64,000 nucleotides of DNA from Coenobita brevimanus (GCA_032717465.1 CM064632.1:29312391-29376390); one strand, 5' to 3'. Numbered from the stretch's first letter, positions 41,777-54,899 are shown. The notes: generated from the letters alone by a model not told the origin. Made by a program: numbers and translations.

Positions 41777-42276
41777 AGATTCCAGCACATCTGTAGTGAT
41801 TTAGTTTTTATGTAGTTGTTTTATGCGCAGATATTTGGTGTCCTTGACGTTTTTCCATAGATGGTAATACTAGATAACTTTTATTTATGTATTATTCTGT
41901 AGATACTGTATGTATATAGTTGATCCTTGTTCTGCTTTTACTCTTGTTGTATGCCGGTAATGTCCTCTGTTCTTACGCTGCCATTTTTTTTTTTTTTTTT
42001 TTTTTTGGTAATGTAATCAGTCAGTCCGTAACGAATCCCATTGTATATTACGTCAACTTGCTTATACATGTAAACATTATTCTCTTAAGACTCACATACT
42101 TTGCATTAATAAAATACATGTGGATCTGAGATATGCAGAATAAATATCCAGCGAGCCGCTGTTACGAATATCCACACGACTTCTAATAAATATAAGTGAA
42201 TACTGAGGTGAAATGTGCAGAATAAATCGCAAACGTGCCGCTGTTAGGAAGCCTCATTTGCCACCTAAAATACAGC
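41606..42276. mobile_element. Expanded family A-like element
   Basis: The left end is GGTTCTTAGCACATTTTCCG plus TGGCGATTTTG. The right end is AGGTGAAATGTGCAGAATAA, ATCGCAAACGTGCCGCTGTT, AGGAAGCC. The interval is ~670 bp, about three times the normal size, and contains internal repeats of TTCCAGCACATCT and AGTGATTTAGTTTTTATGTA plus T runs at 41750-41777 and 41984-42006. It may be one expanded element or nested copies. Confidence 0.45.
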
Positions 42277-43110
42277 TGTCACCACTACCCTTCCTCCCGC
42301 CACTCCAAGCCACCTTACTTCATTTACCATCATTTTCTCTATCCTTCCATTTCACCTTCAGTCTTCCTATTCCTCTAAATCATCAAGCCTATGCAAACCT
42401 TCAGAAGACACACAGCGATATGGGGAACGAAAAATAACCAGGGGAAAATAGCCCAAAAACTGAAACATAGAAGGAAAATATACTAGGATTAAGAACGGTG
42501 ATACGTATAACACAAGATAGGAAAGGTATACCGGTATCACAAGAACTGATGTGAAAGGAAGAGGATGGAGAGTTGCTGGAAGGGAAGAGGAAGGCAAGAA
42601 AAATTACAAAACAAAGATTATATAAAAAAAAACAGTTGAACAAAACAGGAAAAAATAGATACACAAACATAATCTGAGAAAGCAAGAAAAAGAACATAAT
42701 ATATCAAAACAAATGCCAAAAACACATAATAGAACAAGAGCAGAATTGCTCGGGGACCTGCGGCGATGTTCTGGTTTCAAACAGTTTGGGTCAAAAGTAA
42801 CTAGCCTTAACAAAGAGAGATCCACTACACATATTTTGGAGGTGCCTTGGCAGAGTTACCCACTACTTTTACAAAAGTTTTCGTTAGATGGCGCCACCTT
42901 AGGTGTCAGCTGGTGGCAGATTTGGATTCTCCATATCAAAAGCCCTTGTATGGTACCACTATTGTCTCTAAAGACCTCTTTTTAAAAAATCCGCCAAAAG
43001 CAGAAGAATGTTGGCCACTCACTGACCTGCTGGCTATCGCCGCAGGTAAAAACGGCCACCAAAGAGCTCCCACACATGCAAGGATGAGTAACGAATATTG
43101 AAATACAGCG
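42277..43110. other. A-rich stretch then unrecognised complex sequence
   Basis: 42420-42720 is A-rich and degenerate. 42720-43110 has ordinary composition, but its frames have no recognisable domain. Confidence 0.45.
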
Positions 43111-44125
43111 AAGAAAAAAACTCGACAACAAATAAAGTAATTAGGCTATATAACTAAACAGCAGAAGAAAAAGAGGGACTTAAGTGGAGGGGAAGAAAAT
43201 GTAATAAACAAAGACAGAGAAAGGTACAGACAGGAACCAAAGCAGTACATAGAAAGCAAAATAACAAACAAAAACACAGATCCTGGAAATCTGACTCAAG
43301 AAAGAAAGGACAAAGGAACAAGAGTCGATAGATAAATGGTGGGAAGGCGGAAAAGAAAAAACTAAGACACACAAAGTAATTACTGTGAACCAAAACAAAA
43401 GAACAGAAAAGGAAAAAAGGCTTCAAGAAACCTCACCAAAGAAAGGGGGAAAAAAAACAAGAGGGTGGCGAGCTGCATGAAGAAGAGGAGGGCATAAAGA
43501 ACTATGAATAAAGAAGAGGGTGAGGGTAAGGATGATAAAAGAGGCAGGAAGACATCCAATTAAAGCAGAGATGAAGGGAAGAGCGGGTATACGAGACAGA
43601 GAGGACGAGAGAAGGTAGGAATATCTTACAGGAAAGATGGGAGGAAAGGAGGAAGGGGGATGAGGGGCTGTAAAAAGAAAGGAAAAGTAGAGGACAAGAA
43701 AATGGAGAAAAGATGAGATATGGGATGAGTAAATGAAAGTGAAAGAGACTAGAGGAAGAAGGAGCAGGGAGGGAGAGGAGAGGTTGGGTAGAGGGAAGGA
43801 GACATGAGGGAAGTGGAAGAAAGAAATGGAGTTGAGAGGAAGGGAGGGAGGGATGAATGGAAGAGAATATAACCAATGGGAGAGAGAAGACAAAAGGGAG
43901 GAGAGAGGGGAAGAATCTCTCAAGAAGTAGGGAGAGGGAGGATGATGGAAAATACGAGAGGAGGAGACTGCAAGATTTGGAAGGAAGGGAGATGTAAAGA
44001 CATAGTTCAGAGAGGAGTGCAAGAGAAGACAAGGATGGGTGAGGATGTAAATAAGACAGAACATGGTACAGAGAAGAACAGTAAAGGCAAGTACAGGCCA
44101 GGGGGGAGGAAAGAATGAGAGGTGA
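43111..44125 (+). repeat. Polypurine-rich block 3
   Basis: A-rich first, then GGAGGAAGG and GAGAGG units from about 43430. Long minus-strand frames rich in Ser, Leu, Phe and Pro are artefacts. Confidence 0.8.
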
Positions 44126-44189
44126 TTATTATAAGTTGTTAAAATCCAAGCGCAAATTCAGGACTTAATGTTGGCATGACGTCACTCTT

Positions 44190-44312
44190 GATTATTAGTC
44201 ACCCTTGACTTCGATGACGATGGGCTACAGAGCCTAGCTCCGGACCCCTACCCTCCTTTAGGGGGCAGCAAAAGAACTGGATGGGTAGATGGATGGATGG
44301 ATGGATGATCCA
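44190..44312 (+). mobile_element. SINE S2-like 3' end
   Basis: GACTTCGATGACGATGGGCT, AGCTCCGGACCCCTACCCTC and GGGGCAGCAAAAGAACTGGA lead into (GATG)n. The layout resembles the S2 3' end but is diverged. Confidence 0.5.
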
Positions 44313-45318
44313 AGGTCAAAGAAGTTTGTTTTATATTTTTGCCTTAAATCCACATGAATCATCTCTTATTTATTTTACTCATGACAGCGCTATGAAGACG
44401 CTCCTATTATAATGATGCCGCTAGACTATTTAATTAAACTAAAATGATATCTTGTAGGGAAGAGATTAATGAAAATCATACAGAACCCCTGTGGGTCTAA
44501 AAATTTCCGAAGCTACACAAAATCGCCGTAAACAAACAAGAACAAAATTTAAAATGCCATCGAACTGAAAGGGTTACCGAGTGGGGACAATTGCTTGTGA
44601 GTACTTCCGAAGAGACAACTCCCTCACAGCATGAGGGATTAGGTAACAAATCAACAGCTTTAAAAAAGAATATTTCTTTGTAGCACACATTTGTTTCAAT
44701 GTACAGAACTTTTGCAAGACATAGAGATGCTTTTTAGCTGTAAAAATGAGCGAACGCCACTGAAAGAGAATTGGCGATACGGTCGACCGGAAATTCTACT
44801 TTTATACTCCGCTGACACTATTGTATGCAGGGTACAGCACAGTTAAACTCCGATAATTAATTCCAGAAAAGGCCAACTTACTCGCCGGAAATATAGCCAG
44901 CCATTTCGGAAAACTGATCGTACCGTATAAAAGGACATACTCGTTAACTGTCTATATACACCAGCCATATTGTTAAATGTTTATATACACTTGCCATATT
45001 AATCATCAAGCACTACGTAACAACTATAAATATCGCGATGCAACCATGAAAGGTCACAAAGGAGGAATCCTTTGAATCTTCGTGCGTCTGGCAAAGCAGA
45101 AAACCAGCGTGCAAAATCACTCCAGAACCAAGACGTACCCGCGTATGCCAATCCATTACCTAACTCTACTGAATGCATGCTCAAGAAGAATTACACTGTT
45201 TTACACCAATTAAGCTAATTTTACATCTTAATGACCAAGCTCCGAAAAGAAAAACGAGAAATATACTTTATTATTTCCTCGCCACTGATCATGAACCCTC
45301 TCTCTCAACACACACATG

Positions 45319-45319
<1 letters not shown>
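44313..45319. other. Unrecognised sequence
   Basis: No repeat family or credible exon recognised. Confidence 0.5.

Positions 45320-45399
<80 letters not shown>
45320..45399 (+). repeat. (AT)n microsatellite, 80 bp
   Basis: Pure AT run, the longest AT repeat in the window. Confidence 0.98.
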
Positions 45400-45400
<1 letters not shown>

Positions 45401-45500
45401 CGCAAAGAAGAAGGAACCAAAGGCTACAGGCACGCTAAATTGTTCCCCCCAAAGTGATAAAAAAAAAAAAAAAAGAGCCAAATTCAACATAGGAAGTCAT
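45400..45500 (-). mobile_element. Jockey-like LINE extreme 3' end
   Basis: GAAGAAGGAACCAAAGGCTA and GAGCCAAATTCAACA match the terminal part of the 14090-14160 copy. Only ~100 bp is present, directly against the (AT)n run. Confidence 0.65.
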
Positions 45501-45599
45501 TCAGCAAAAAATTCATCAATATAACTACCAATCTAGCATGTAGTACTGGTAATAAAATTCTGGCTGTCAGCACTGTTAATATAACTTGCTTAACTGTGT

Positions 45600-45725
45600 C
45601 GATCCCAGCAATGACCTCCAAACGATTTTAACCTGTGGGAAATCTCACATGACGAAATGGTATTCTAATTCATAACACAATGTCTCAGTAAGCTACATAA
45701 AATCGTCTGGTAGTAACAAACATGC
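45600..45725. repeat. Family D copies in opposite orientations
   Basis: ATGACCTCCAAACGATTTTA at 45610 (plus) and CATAAAATCGTCTGGTAGTA at 45697 (minus) form a loose inverted pair. Confidence 0.5.
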
Positions 45726-45814
45726 AACTAAAAATGGCGTCAACAGAATGAATAACTTAATTGTCCAAAACACTCACCGGAGGACGGCTGATGGCTGGGT
45801 CCTTTAACGCCTGG

Positions 45815-46102
45815 TGAGGTATTTTTATTATGTCCTCCACATTTCATTAATATCGTACGCCATTCTTGTGTTTCTCTAGACCATCGCAACACGTCAACAC
45901 AGCATTCTGAGCATAAATGGGTGAAATTTTGTGCGAAGAAAGCGGTATTAACCACGTAAGTACACACACCCAAAGACCACCGTTTCATCTTGACTGACGC
46001 CGAGAAGGGGGGGGGGAGGCGAACACAGGACGTCATGGGTAATCACAAGAGCGTTTAAATAATGCGATATTCTCTTTTTCCGATGCTATGCGAAATTTCG
46101 TT
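45815..46102. repeat. Direct duplication, copy A
   Basis: Shares TGTCCTCCACATTTCA, CCATCGCAACACGTCAACAC, AGCATTCTGAGC, AAAGACCACCGTTTCATCTT, GACTGACGCCGAGAAGGGG and TTTTTCCGATGCTATGCGAA with copy B about 1 kb downstream, in the same orientation and order. Neither copy shows a convincing protein. Confidence 0.8.
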
Positions 46103-46812
46103 CTATCACGAACTGCATAACTTGTCACATACGAGTACACGATATAAACAGTATATAACCCAAGAAATGTATGAGAAAGATGTGCGCCAGAGGAGGGGGA
46201 TGGGATGCGGGTAACAAAACTGTGAGTTTTAAAATATATATTATCTTCGACCATAAAGGTTAAACAATGATTTTTTGTAATCAGTAACAACAATCAATAT
46301 GCATGGCCACTGTATTTGCCATAATCTTGAAATTATTGGATGAATTCGCAACAATATAATACATGTCTTGCCTAAGAGTAGGGGAGGCGGGAAGAATGTA
46401 GAAATTCAAATGTTTAAAAACTTCACATTATTCGTGACTATTATGGCTATGTGAACGGATACGATATCACGAACTGCAAGAATATTATCCGCAGAACCTA
46501 CATGTGACCTAGAAATGAATTGTGAAATAGCTGAGTGAGACAAACAGGAAAAAAAAAAAATAGGATATGGCTAGGACACGAATTGCTACGTGTCCACCAA
46601 TCACAACCCTTTTCGCCCGGGCTCTGTTACCTGAGATACCTCCCACCTTACCTGCCAGACGTACGATGTTTTAAAGCTGCATGATCGTAACGATTATGAA
46701 TGGCTGGCGAGATGGGAAACAAACAAACAAATAAACAAAAAAGTATAAATGTATATTCTTTGTCGATCATTCTCGACATGGGAAGGGATGAAAATAATAT
46801 TACAACTACTGC

Positions 46813-47111
46813 TCAGGTATTTTCCTTCTATGTCCTCCACATTTCACTAATATCGTACGCCATTCTTACTTGTGTTTCTCTAGGCCATCGCAACACGTCA
46901 ACACAGCATTCTGAGCGTAAATGGGTGAAGGTTTGTGCGAAGTAAGCGGTATTTTACGAATACCCACGTAAGTACACACACCAAAGACCACCGTTTCATC
47001 TTGACTGACGCCGAGAAGGGGGGGGGGGGAGAACAGCAGGACGTCATGGGTAATCACACGAGCGTTTAAATATTATGATATTCTCTTTTTCCGATGCTAT
47101 GCGAAATTTCA
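46813..47111. repeat. Direct duplication, copy B
   Basis: Differs from copy A by scattered substitutions and small insertions, for example TTAC at ~46867 and TTACGAATAC at ~46955. Both copies contain a G run (46006-46016 and 47019-47030). The spacer 46103-46812 is unrecognised. Confidence 0.8.
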
Positions 47112-47837
47112 TTGTGTACGGCAGATGCAAAAATAAGAACAATAACTCCTGTACTATAAAGCCACACACATTCTCTCTGTCTCTCTCTCTCAAGCTTTGA
47201 AAACATAATGGTATCGCAATGAGGAAGTGACTGAAACAATCGCAAAACCACAAAGACAGACAAGAAAAATTAAAATCCCTGGGCTATGAAAGCAATTTAA
47301 ATGACCTCCAGTACTGTAGGCTTTAAATGGCTCCCTCGCATCTCCTACCTAAGATAACGCGTCCCGAGATTAAATGACCGCCAACTCTTGGGTTTTAATC
47401 TTCAATTAGATTTTTTTTTTTTTTCAGTGCTGCTACACGAATTAATCTAGCTTAGAGGTGGCCCTTCACCAAGACATCGTTTTGCGCGGTATTCTTGCAG
47501 CCGATAGACTTTGATATAGCTTAAATAAAAATACATAGCTTAAATAAAATAAATACAAGAATTAGACATGTACAGCATTCACTCTTTAACTACTGTATTA
47601 TAATCTTTTTTTTCAACATCTACCTAAATTGTTTGGAAAGAGAAAAACGTAACTGGATTGCCTGGGTGAACTCCTCGGACTTCAGAAAAAAGACTTCAAT
47701 CCGATGACCGGTGTTTCTTCTTATATTCTTGCTCATTTCATCTCTCAGGTTTAGTAATGCATAAAAATTAATGAGAGTATTATCGTGTACTTTGCAGAAA
47801 CACAAATACATGCATACACCAACACATAAAAGTGAAG

Positions 47838-47841
<4 letters not shown>
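47112..47841. other. Unrecognised sequence
   Basis: Short CT and T runs only. Confidence 0.5.
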
Positions 47842-47873
<32 letters not shown>

Positions 47874-48152
47874 TAAGAACTAACTACAGCGAACCATTCC
47901 GTGCCAGTCAGAGGGGAGTGCCATCGACCAGTTCCATCCACCGACAGTTATACAAGCTCTCCGTCACAGCCACTCTACCTGAATAATGTCTATCTGTCTA
48001 TCTATTTGTTTATCTTATTTGTCGATCTGTCTGTCTATCTACCTATACTTCTTAACCTTTAATTTTTGCATTATGTTTGTCTCTTTAGAACGCATTCTTT
48101 GCATTTTGTCTCTCCATATGTCTATCTCTGTTTCATTGTCTGAATGTCGTTG

Positions 48153-48204
<52 letters not shown>
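47842..48204 (+). repeat. (CA)n and (TCTA)n/(TCTG)n cluster
   Basis: CA runs at 47840-47870 and 48154-48204. Degenerate CTATCTATTTGT and CTGTCTGTC between 47987 and 48045. Confidence 0.85.
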
Positions 48205-48206
<2 letters not shown>

Positions 48207-48619
48207 ATCAGACATAATCGAAGCCACTCGCGCTTAATATCTCTCCCCGTCTCTCATCATCACCACTCTGACGCTGTAACCCACGAATACAGTAATTTAA
48301 CCTTCAGTCTTGGCATTTTCTCCGTCTGTAGGTATGCATAACTGTGCAGCTATTCCGGCATTTGTATGTAGCGCATCTCCCTCTCTCTCTCTTGTATTTT
48401 AGCTCTGATAGAAACATTCACGTTAGCCTCTTACAACCTGAGCAGTTTTCGGGAGCCAGTTATTCTCTTGGTAATTTTATCTGTGAACTGCAAACCTATT
48501 CAAAATACTTCTCACTGCGTAATGTTCTGGTGTGGATAGATTAAGTGAACAAATACTTGACTTATTTATGGGAACATTTCATTCTACCCTGATCTGATTA
48601 TAATATTCAAAATTACTCC

Positions 48620-48810
48620 TGCCAGTGTTTAAAACACCCCAGTGTGAATGATAGCTTTGTATGAGGTCGATCCCCACTAGGTGATAGGATTTTTTTTTTT
48701 TTTTTATAATATCACCAAGGAGAGTAGGCTGGTCATCTGCTCTTAAATGCTTAGTCTTTGGTCCCTCCTGTGCACCCTGTGAGATAGATGGCACAGACTA
48801 ACGGTTTGCT
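48620..48810 (+). mobile_element. Probable SINE fragment
   Basis: GAGGTCGATCCCCACT is B-box-like. A T run and TATCACCAAGGAG follow, then GTAGGCTGGTCATCTGCTCT and TAAATGC, which resemble the S2 body GAGGCTGGTCACTCTCATCT. No A box is recognisable. Confidence 0.45.
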
Positions 48811-49089
48811 TTGAGTTACCAAATGTTATATATTAATGAAATTTTTGGATGTCAAAATGAAGCCTTTCAGGACACGAAAAAGCAAATATACCATTCTCAT
48901 TTATTTTATACGTATACACTGAAACTCCGAACCCAGATATGCAGTACGTTTTAGCGAAAGTGTACACACACACACGGTAAATTACAGGGATTTCGAGTTT
49001 GATCCAAAATGATATCCTCTGAGGGGTGTTCAGGCACTTGTGATAGCTTCGTTGAGTGCATTGTGGGTGGAATGGTGTGATTTATTAGC

Positions 49090-49199
<110 letters not shown>

Positions 49200-50023
49200 A
49201 AGAGAGGTTGATGTCCTCTGAGAAGGTGTTTTGGCTACTTTTGCCTTCGTCATCCTGCAGGGAAACCGTTTGTCAAGTAAAACTTTTCATAGTTTTGCTA
49301 CTTTTACCTCAGGAATTAGCCTAGCGGGAGTAGTTATATTTCTGTCAATGACTGCACATTTTCCAAAATATTTTCTTGCAGATATAGAGCTACACACACA
49401 CACACACACACTGCATCCGATCAACTGGGAGTGACTGATTTTTAAATGTGCACTGTGATTATCGCTAGCTCGATATGGTTGACCTATCTGGCTACTGAAT
49501 GAATCGCTAGGCAGAGGAACTGTACCCACACTTGTAAAGCTGAAGCTGAAACTGATTTTTACCTCACCAGATATGGCAATAATCTTGCACTTCGTTAAAT
49601 CACGGCACTGTTATAGCAAGACATGAATCACTAAACATTTTTCCTAACAGTATATGGAGCCAAAATTCTGCAGCTTAGGCTACAACCCAAAGCACCATGA
49701 TTAATTATGCTGTTACTCAGATCACCGTGACTGATTATAGCATCCATATTCCAAGGGCATTTGTCTTATGCTTCCGTTGCAGTATTATGGTGAATGACCC
49801 TCAGTTTTGTGATACATTATTTTGTCGAGTGTAAAATGCTGACAAATAATATCTTTGACCTAATATGCCAGGTATATAATAAGGCACAGTTTTCTGATTT
49901 CAAAGTATATAATTCCTGGCGAAAAGTTCCTCCTTGATGCGATACTAACAGAAACAATAGGCGCGAGCAATAGTAAAAATGAGTTTTTTTTCTTTTCTTC
50001 CGCTGCTGCAGAACGTATACACG

Positions 50024-50025
<2 letters not shown>
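49200..50025. other. Unrecognised sequence
   Basis: Short (CA)n at 49392-49410. Nothing else recognised. Confidence 0.5.

Positions 50026-50028
<3 letters not shown>

Positions 50029-50099
<71 letters not shown>
50029..50099 (+). repeat. (CA)n-(TA)n compound microsatellite
   Basis: CA to about 50060, then TA to 50099. Confidence 0.97.
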
Positions 50100-50102
<3 letters not shown>

Positions 50103-50779
50103 TTTGCAGGCACTATATATCACCGTATCTACATTGTATGTGTCTTAATACTTACAGTTTTCGTACCACACTTGTAGACAGACGCTACTTACCTGCAAAA
50201 ACAAAATGATTAAAATAATATTACACAACAAATACTTTACGAACACATACTGTACATTAATAACATATATAAAAGTAGCAATAATATTAATAAACGTCTC
50301 CTATTTCTCATCTCCAGTAATCAAAATGCTAGGGGAGAGAAGCCTTAGTTACAGAGAGAGAGAGAGAGAGAGAGAATCCTTATTCGTAGAAATCTAGAGG
50401 GTAATCCTAGCTAAGAGAAGACTTAGTTACCCCCTAAGCTAGGTAAAATCGTCTGCAGATATCATGACTAAAATGTACACCGTGTATCTGAAGGGATTAT
50501 GGCGTAATATGCAATAAAGGGCCGTTCACAACACTCACAGACTTCCTCTTCCGCTACACACATTTAGCACTCACACCAACATTTACGCCCTTCCTCCTAT
50601 TTTTCTCTCTTTTCTCTCATCATCACACGCCAAAGCCCTGTATCGCATTTATATATCGCACCATTTACGTAACTCAATGAAGTTTCCATCCCCAATTATT
50701 GGTTTCCGCAGAAGAAATGCATTTTTGCGACAGTGGACGCACTTTACGGCGCCACCCAACCCCAGCCAAAGCACACAGG

Positions 50780-50950
50780 ACACCGTATTTATCCCGTGAG
50801 AGGCCGAGTGGGTTGTGTGTCCGTCCACTAAGCCTCCTGACCGGAGTTCGATCCCACCCGAGGCCGGACATACTATCAGAATCCGCTTCTTTCTGTTTCT
50901 TCTTCTTCATCATCACCATCATCATTTTTTTTTTTTTTTTTTTTTTTTGG
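50780..50950 (+). mobile_element. tRNA-derived SINE or tRNA pseudogene
   Basis: GAGAGGCCGAGTGGGTTGTG carries an A-box-like GGCCGAGTGG, and GGAGTTCGATCCC is a B box ~50 bp later, a spacing like that of a tRNA with a long variable arm. The 3' side runs into CATCATCACCATCATCAT and a T run at 50925-50948. No clean acceptor stem was seen, so a functional tRNA is unlikely. 50100-50779 before it is unassigned apart from (AG)n at 50357-50373. Confidence 0.55.
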
Positions 50951-51308
50951 CTACTTCCAGACGAGACTATTCAGATAAGTGAAATGTCTCGAACCGAAAG
51001 GGTTAATTAAGGCTTCATCCCACTCCTTGCGTTCCAGAAGTCTATCCTTACAAGAGTAAAATGGTCAGATGGCAGAAGAATTACATAAAAATTACATCCC
51101 TGGGCTGCAGAAAGAGGGTAGTGTGTCCTTTCAAGTGTTCTCAGATGCCGGTACTCTGTCGAAGCTTCATCCATGACAAACAGACTTTCACGCTCACAAA
51201 CTCAGCCACTACAACACAGCTTCCACATGCACTCACTCACTCTACACTCCAAAAGCCTTCTATAGTCGTGCGTGGATCACTGGGTGGGGGTGGTTTATTT
51301 CTCTAGTT

Positions 51309-51335
51309 AAAAAAAAAAAAAAAAAAAAAAAAAAA
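51309..51335 (+). repeat. Poly-A run
   Basis: About 26 consecutive A. Confidence 0.95.
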
Positions 51336-54300
51336 GTGATGTTCTTTAACCTGGCGAATGAGTTTCCCTTGACGACCTGTATACCACAACTTCACTGTAT
51401 ATGTCACAGCTGCCCATCGATGCCAAAGGAGTGTATACTGGCCGCTGCAATACATACACACATACGTAATTACACACACACAGCTTCCAAATACACTGAA
51501 ACCTGTTTAATTTTCCTATTCCACCCAATCGATTTATCCTGGGAGATACATATTACGATTTCTAAGGTTAGGTTATTCTTTTTACAATATTACAATTTAT
51601 TTCAGCTTAGGGCAGCATCCAAAGACTGAAGGAGTTAATGAAGGCTAACTGACATGTCTAAACTGAATGAAATCGTTTATAGGCAGAAGAAAAAACTCAA
51701 AAGCGTGATAATACTGACAAGGTAAATGTGGTGGCCTAGAGGTAACAACTTTTCCCTTTAATTCGGACAACCCCATAAAATTTCATTCAACCAAAGAGAA
51801 CCCATCGCCTCTACAGGGTTAACTGTAATCTTAGGTTTGGGAAAATAACTATCTCAGCTCGCAAAGTTAACCCCAAAATGATTAGTGCGAAACTTGCAAC
51901 CCTGCAGCAATCAACTCTTTTTGTTACTCTTTGTTAAGCACGCGAGTAAAAAGGTTATCAACATAGCCTTCCCTGACTCCTTTACTACAAGAAAGCCATT
52001 TTTAGGTTAGGTAAAATCATGTAGTGGCAAGAACGAAACAAAGTGAAGGTAAATGAAATAAAAAGAAGGATTAGTTATCATGTGCTTAGTGAGCATATAA
52101 CACCCACAGTATGCGTCACCAGAATTCGCCAATAAAAATGTGTTAGTCATTAAAGCAGCTATATGGAACTGAGTACAATTAACAGTACAGTATTGGTATA
52201 ATTCAAGTCCTTAACTACTACAGACCAAGGATGTCTTTTATATTACATTCTTGCTACCGTCAGACGATTTTATATAACTATGAAGAGCACCGCAGCAGTG
52301 AAGGGGTTGACCCATTTGGGCCGTGTCCTCAATATAGGTCGGAAATGGTCATATCAAAAGTTAACAAAGGAAGGAGCCCCGGGGTAGGGATGTATGAGCT
52401 TCGCGACTGAGCCGAATAACGGAAAGGGGTATGCTTAGTACCTTTCCAAAACAATCCCTCACACAGTAACACTGTGCCGTAATGCGTTAAGGAATGTTAT
52501 ATATGATCACTGAGGCCAGAAAAGTTTCTCATTTAAGGATCATGAAACGTTAAGAGTCAGCAAGAATACATGTAAACTATTTCATACCACTGTAGTGAAA
52601 GTGTTTAGCAAAAAAAGAAAGTTTATAATAATGCCTGTAAAATGAGTTTCCAACTTCCAGCATGAAATGTACAAGCAGTTGAGCAGAGTAGGACGAAATT
52701 TGCATACAACATGCAGGTTAACCCCCTCAGGTGACCATTAAAAAAGTATCTCCCAGTTCTCCATTTTTCCTCTATTTCCTCTAACATCATATGAGAAATT
52801 TTGGTGCGTTCTGAAACCTGATGAAGTGTAGGACGAAAAATACTAACTTCCGACAACAGAAAATTGCAGATGATAAATGCTATGAAAGTCTAGATTATAT
52901 TACAGAAACTTTATGAAACTCTTATTACATTGCTGAAACTGAGCAAAATGTAAGCTGGGGAACATTGCGAATGTCCAATGCTAAGAAGAAAAAAAAAAAA
53001 AAGGTTAAGTATTAAGGAAATCTGATCTTTTCTGAAACTGAACGGACTGTGAAAGGGGACAGTGTAACATGGCGTTCAAAGGGTCAGACAATGGTGCTGT
53101 AAACGAAAGAACTTTTTAGATGCAAAACTTCACGAAATGCGGCGTTACGAAAGACCAGATTACCGGCCTGTTACTAAAACCTAACGAACAGTAAGACAGG
53201 AATTTTATTAAGCACATTATATACAGTGCCGAAACTCTACGAAGATGGAATCCATATGAATGATAAATACAGCAAAAAATCCCACCATACCTAGAAACTA
53301 AACGAGTTGTGCGAGATAACTTAGGACGCAGACTGACTTATATTACTGAAACCGAACGAACTGTGAAATGGAAAACTGTATGAATACCAAACGCAATGAA
53401 GGATTATGTTAAAATCTGAAACCACACGAAATGAAATTGAGAACACTTCACGTATTGCAAATGATTAGAACCCTGGTACATAATGAACATAACGACTTGT
53501 AGAAGACAATACCAAATCCCCACTGATGCAAATGATTAGACCGATATATAAAGAAACTGAAGACTTATATAACTACGAACAATCAGAAAATATAATAAAA
53601 GCGAATTGACTAAGATAACTAAAAACGGCAGACCGCCGAAAGACTTTATAGTACCGTACTAAAATTGAAAAGATATACATATTAAACTAAAAAAAAAAAA
53701 AATGCATCCATACGGTAAAATCTGACTTTGGGCATAAATTATACAGTCCGTTGTCTGATGCACCTGAGGTCCAGCAGTCCTACAAAGAGTCAATTGTTTC
53801 CATATGTCAAAATTGTCAAGTTTTCGGCGCCCATACCCACCGTCCATATGAAATACACATTAGAGATGTCTCTTTCAGGGCTGGTGTAATAATATATATA
53901 TATTTTTTTTTCTGTGATATCGGTGGGGTTTGGGGAAGATCAACAACGTGTGTTTTAATGAAATTCAGTGGTCAAACTGTTCCCTGCTGCAGACCTGGAC
54001 TGAACTGTGTGTGTGTGCTATTAGGAAAACGAACTTTTCACAATGGTAGACCCCCTCCTTGATTAGATTTTAGGCAGGATGGGGCCAGTGAAGATCCCCA
54101 TGTACACCCGTTACGATGAAGAGGGGCCATACAGTCACTCTCCTTTCCGGTGCAAATTTCTTATAAACATAAGTAGCATTACTGTAGAAACTGGTGTAGG
54201 TGGGTGGGTGCTGTAGGTGGGAGGTGGGTATAAGCGGGAGGGTTTTTATACAGAAAAAAGAAAAAAAAAAAAAGGACAGTGGTAGACCTCCACCCCGACC

Positions 54301-54384
54301 AAACATTTTCTTTTACCTCCATCCTGGCTATTTATTAAATAAATATTTTAGGTAACAGCAACGTTTCAACCAATTCCTCGCAAG
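51336..54384. other. Long mostly unrecognised region
   Basis: The least repetitive stretch of the window. A family D copy (TTGCTACCGTCAGACGATTT) is at 52250-52280. From about 52840 to 53640 the phrase CTGAAACT(A)AACGAACTGTGA recurs in diverged form (for example 53030, 53185 and 53345), hinting at an old repeat of roughly 150 bp. No exon could be supported. Confidence 0.4.
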
Positions 54385-54455
54385 ACTGTTCAGGTGCAAT
54401 GTGCAAAATGAATCGCTATATAAGAGATGTTACATATCTAAACCCTAAATGACGG
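54385..54455. mobile_element. Family A MITE, right end only
   Basis: GGTGCAATGTGCAAAATGAA, TCGCTATATAAGAGATGTTA and ACGGCCCC are a diverged right end. Confidence 0.45.
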
Positions 54456-54525
54456 CCCCACCTCACACACTGCGGTATCCATTCATTTCTCTACACTTTT
54501 AATGCCTCAGTACTATGTACTCTTA

Positions 54526-54529
<4 letters not shown>

Positions 54530-54563
<34 letters not shown>

Positions 54564-54591
54564 ACCGGCACCCCATGTATTGAGTCGTCAG

Positions 54592-54630
<39 letters not shown>

Positions 54631-54899
54631 AAGAATACCACGCACGCACACCGTACGCAACAGGCATACTTAAACACGGCACACCCTTGCACACACACGC
54701 ATACTAGTGAACACGGACCAAGCATGCGTACACACACGGCATACCCACGCACGCACACGCATATTAGCGCACACGCAACAAGCATACTTACACATGGCAC
54801 ACCCGCACACGCACACCATACGCAACAAGCATATTAACACATTACTCGTACAGTACACCCACGCACGCGCATGTAAATTAGGGTATCGAAATATGCAAT

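Noticed and set aside
42713..43101. Two overlapping ~85-90 codon frames in an island of ordinary composition
   Set aside because: No recognisable domain, splice structure or repeat relationship. Frames of this length are expected by chance.
43423..44064. Minus-strand frames of 176-213 codons
   Set aside because: Same artefact over purine block 3.
45740..46293. Possible host exon or THAP-like zinc finger within the duplicated segment
   Set aside because: Cys and His spacing does not fit a THAP finger, and the frame is not kept between the two copies.
50780..50880. Functional tRNA with long variable arm
   Set aside because: A- and B-box spacing is suggestive, but no clear 7 bp acceptor stem was found and the flanks look SINE-like.
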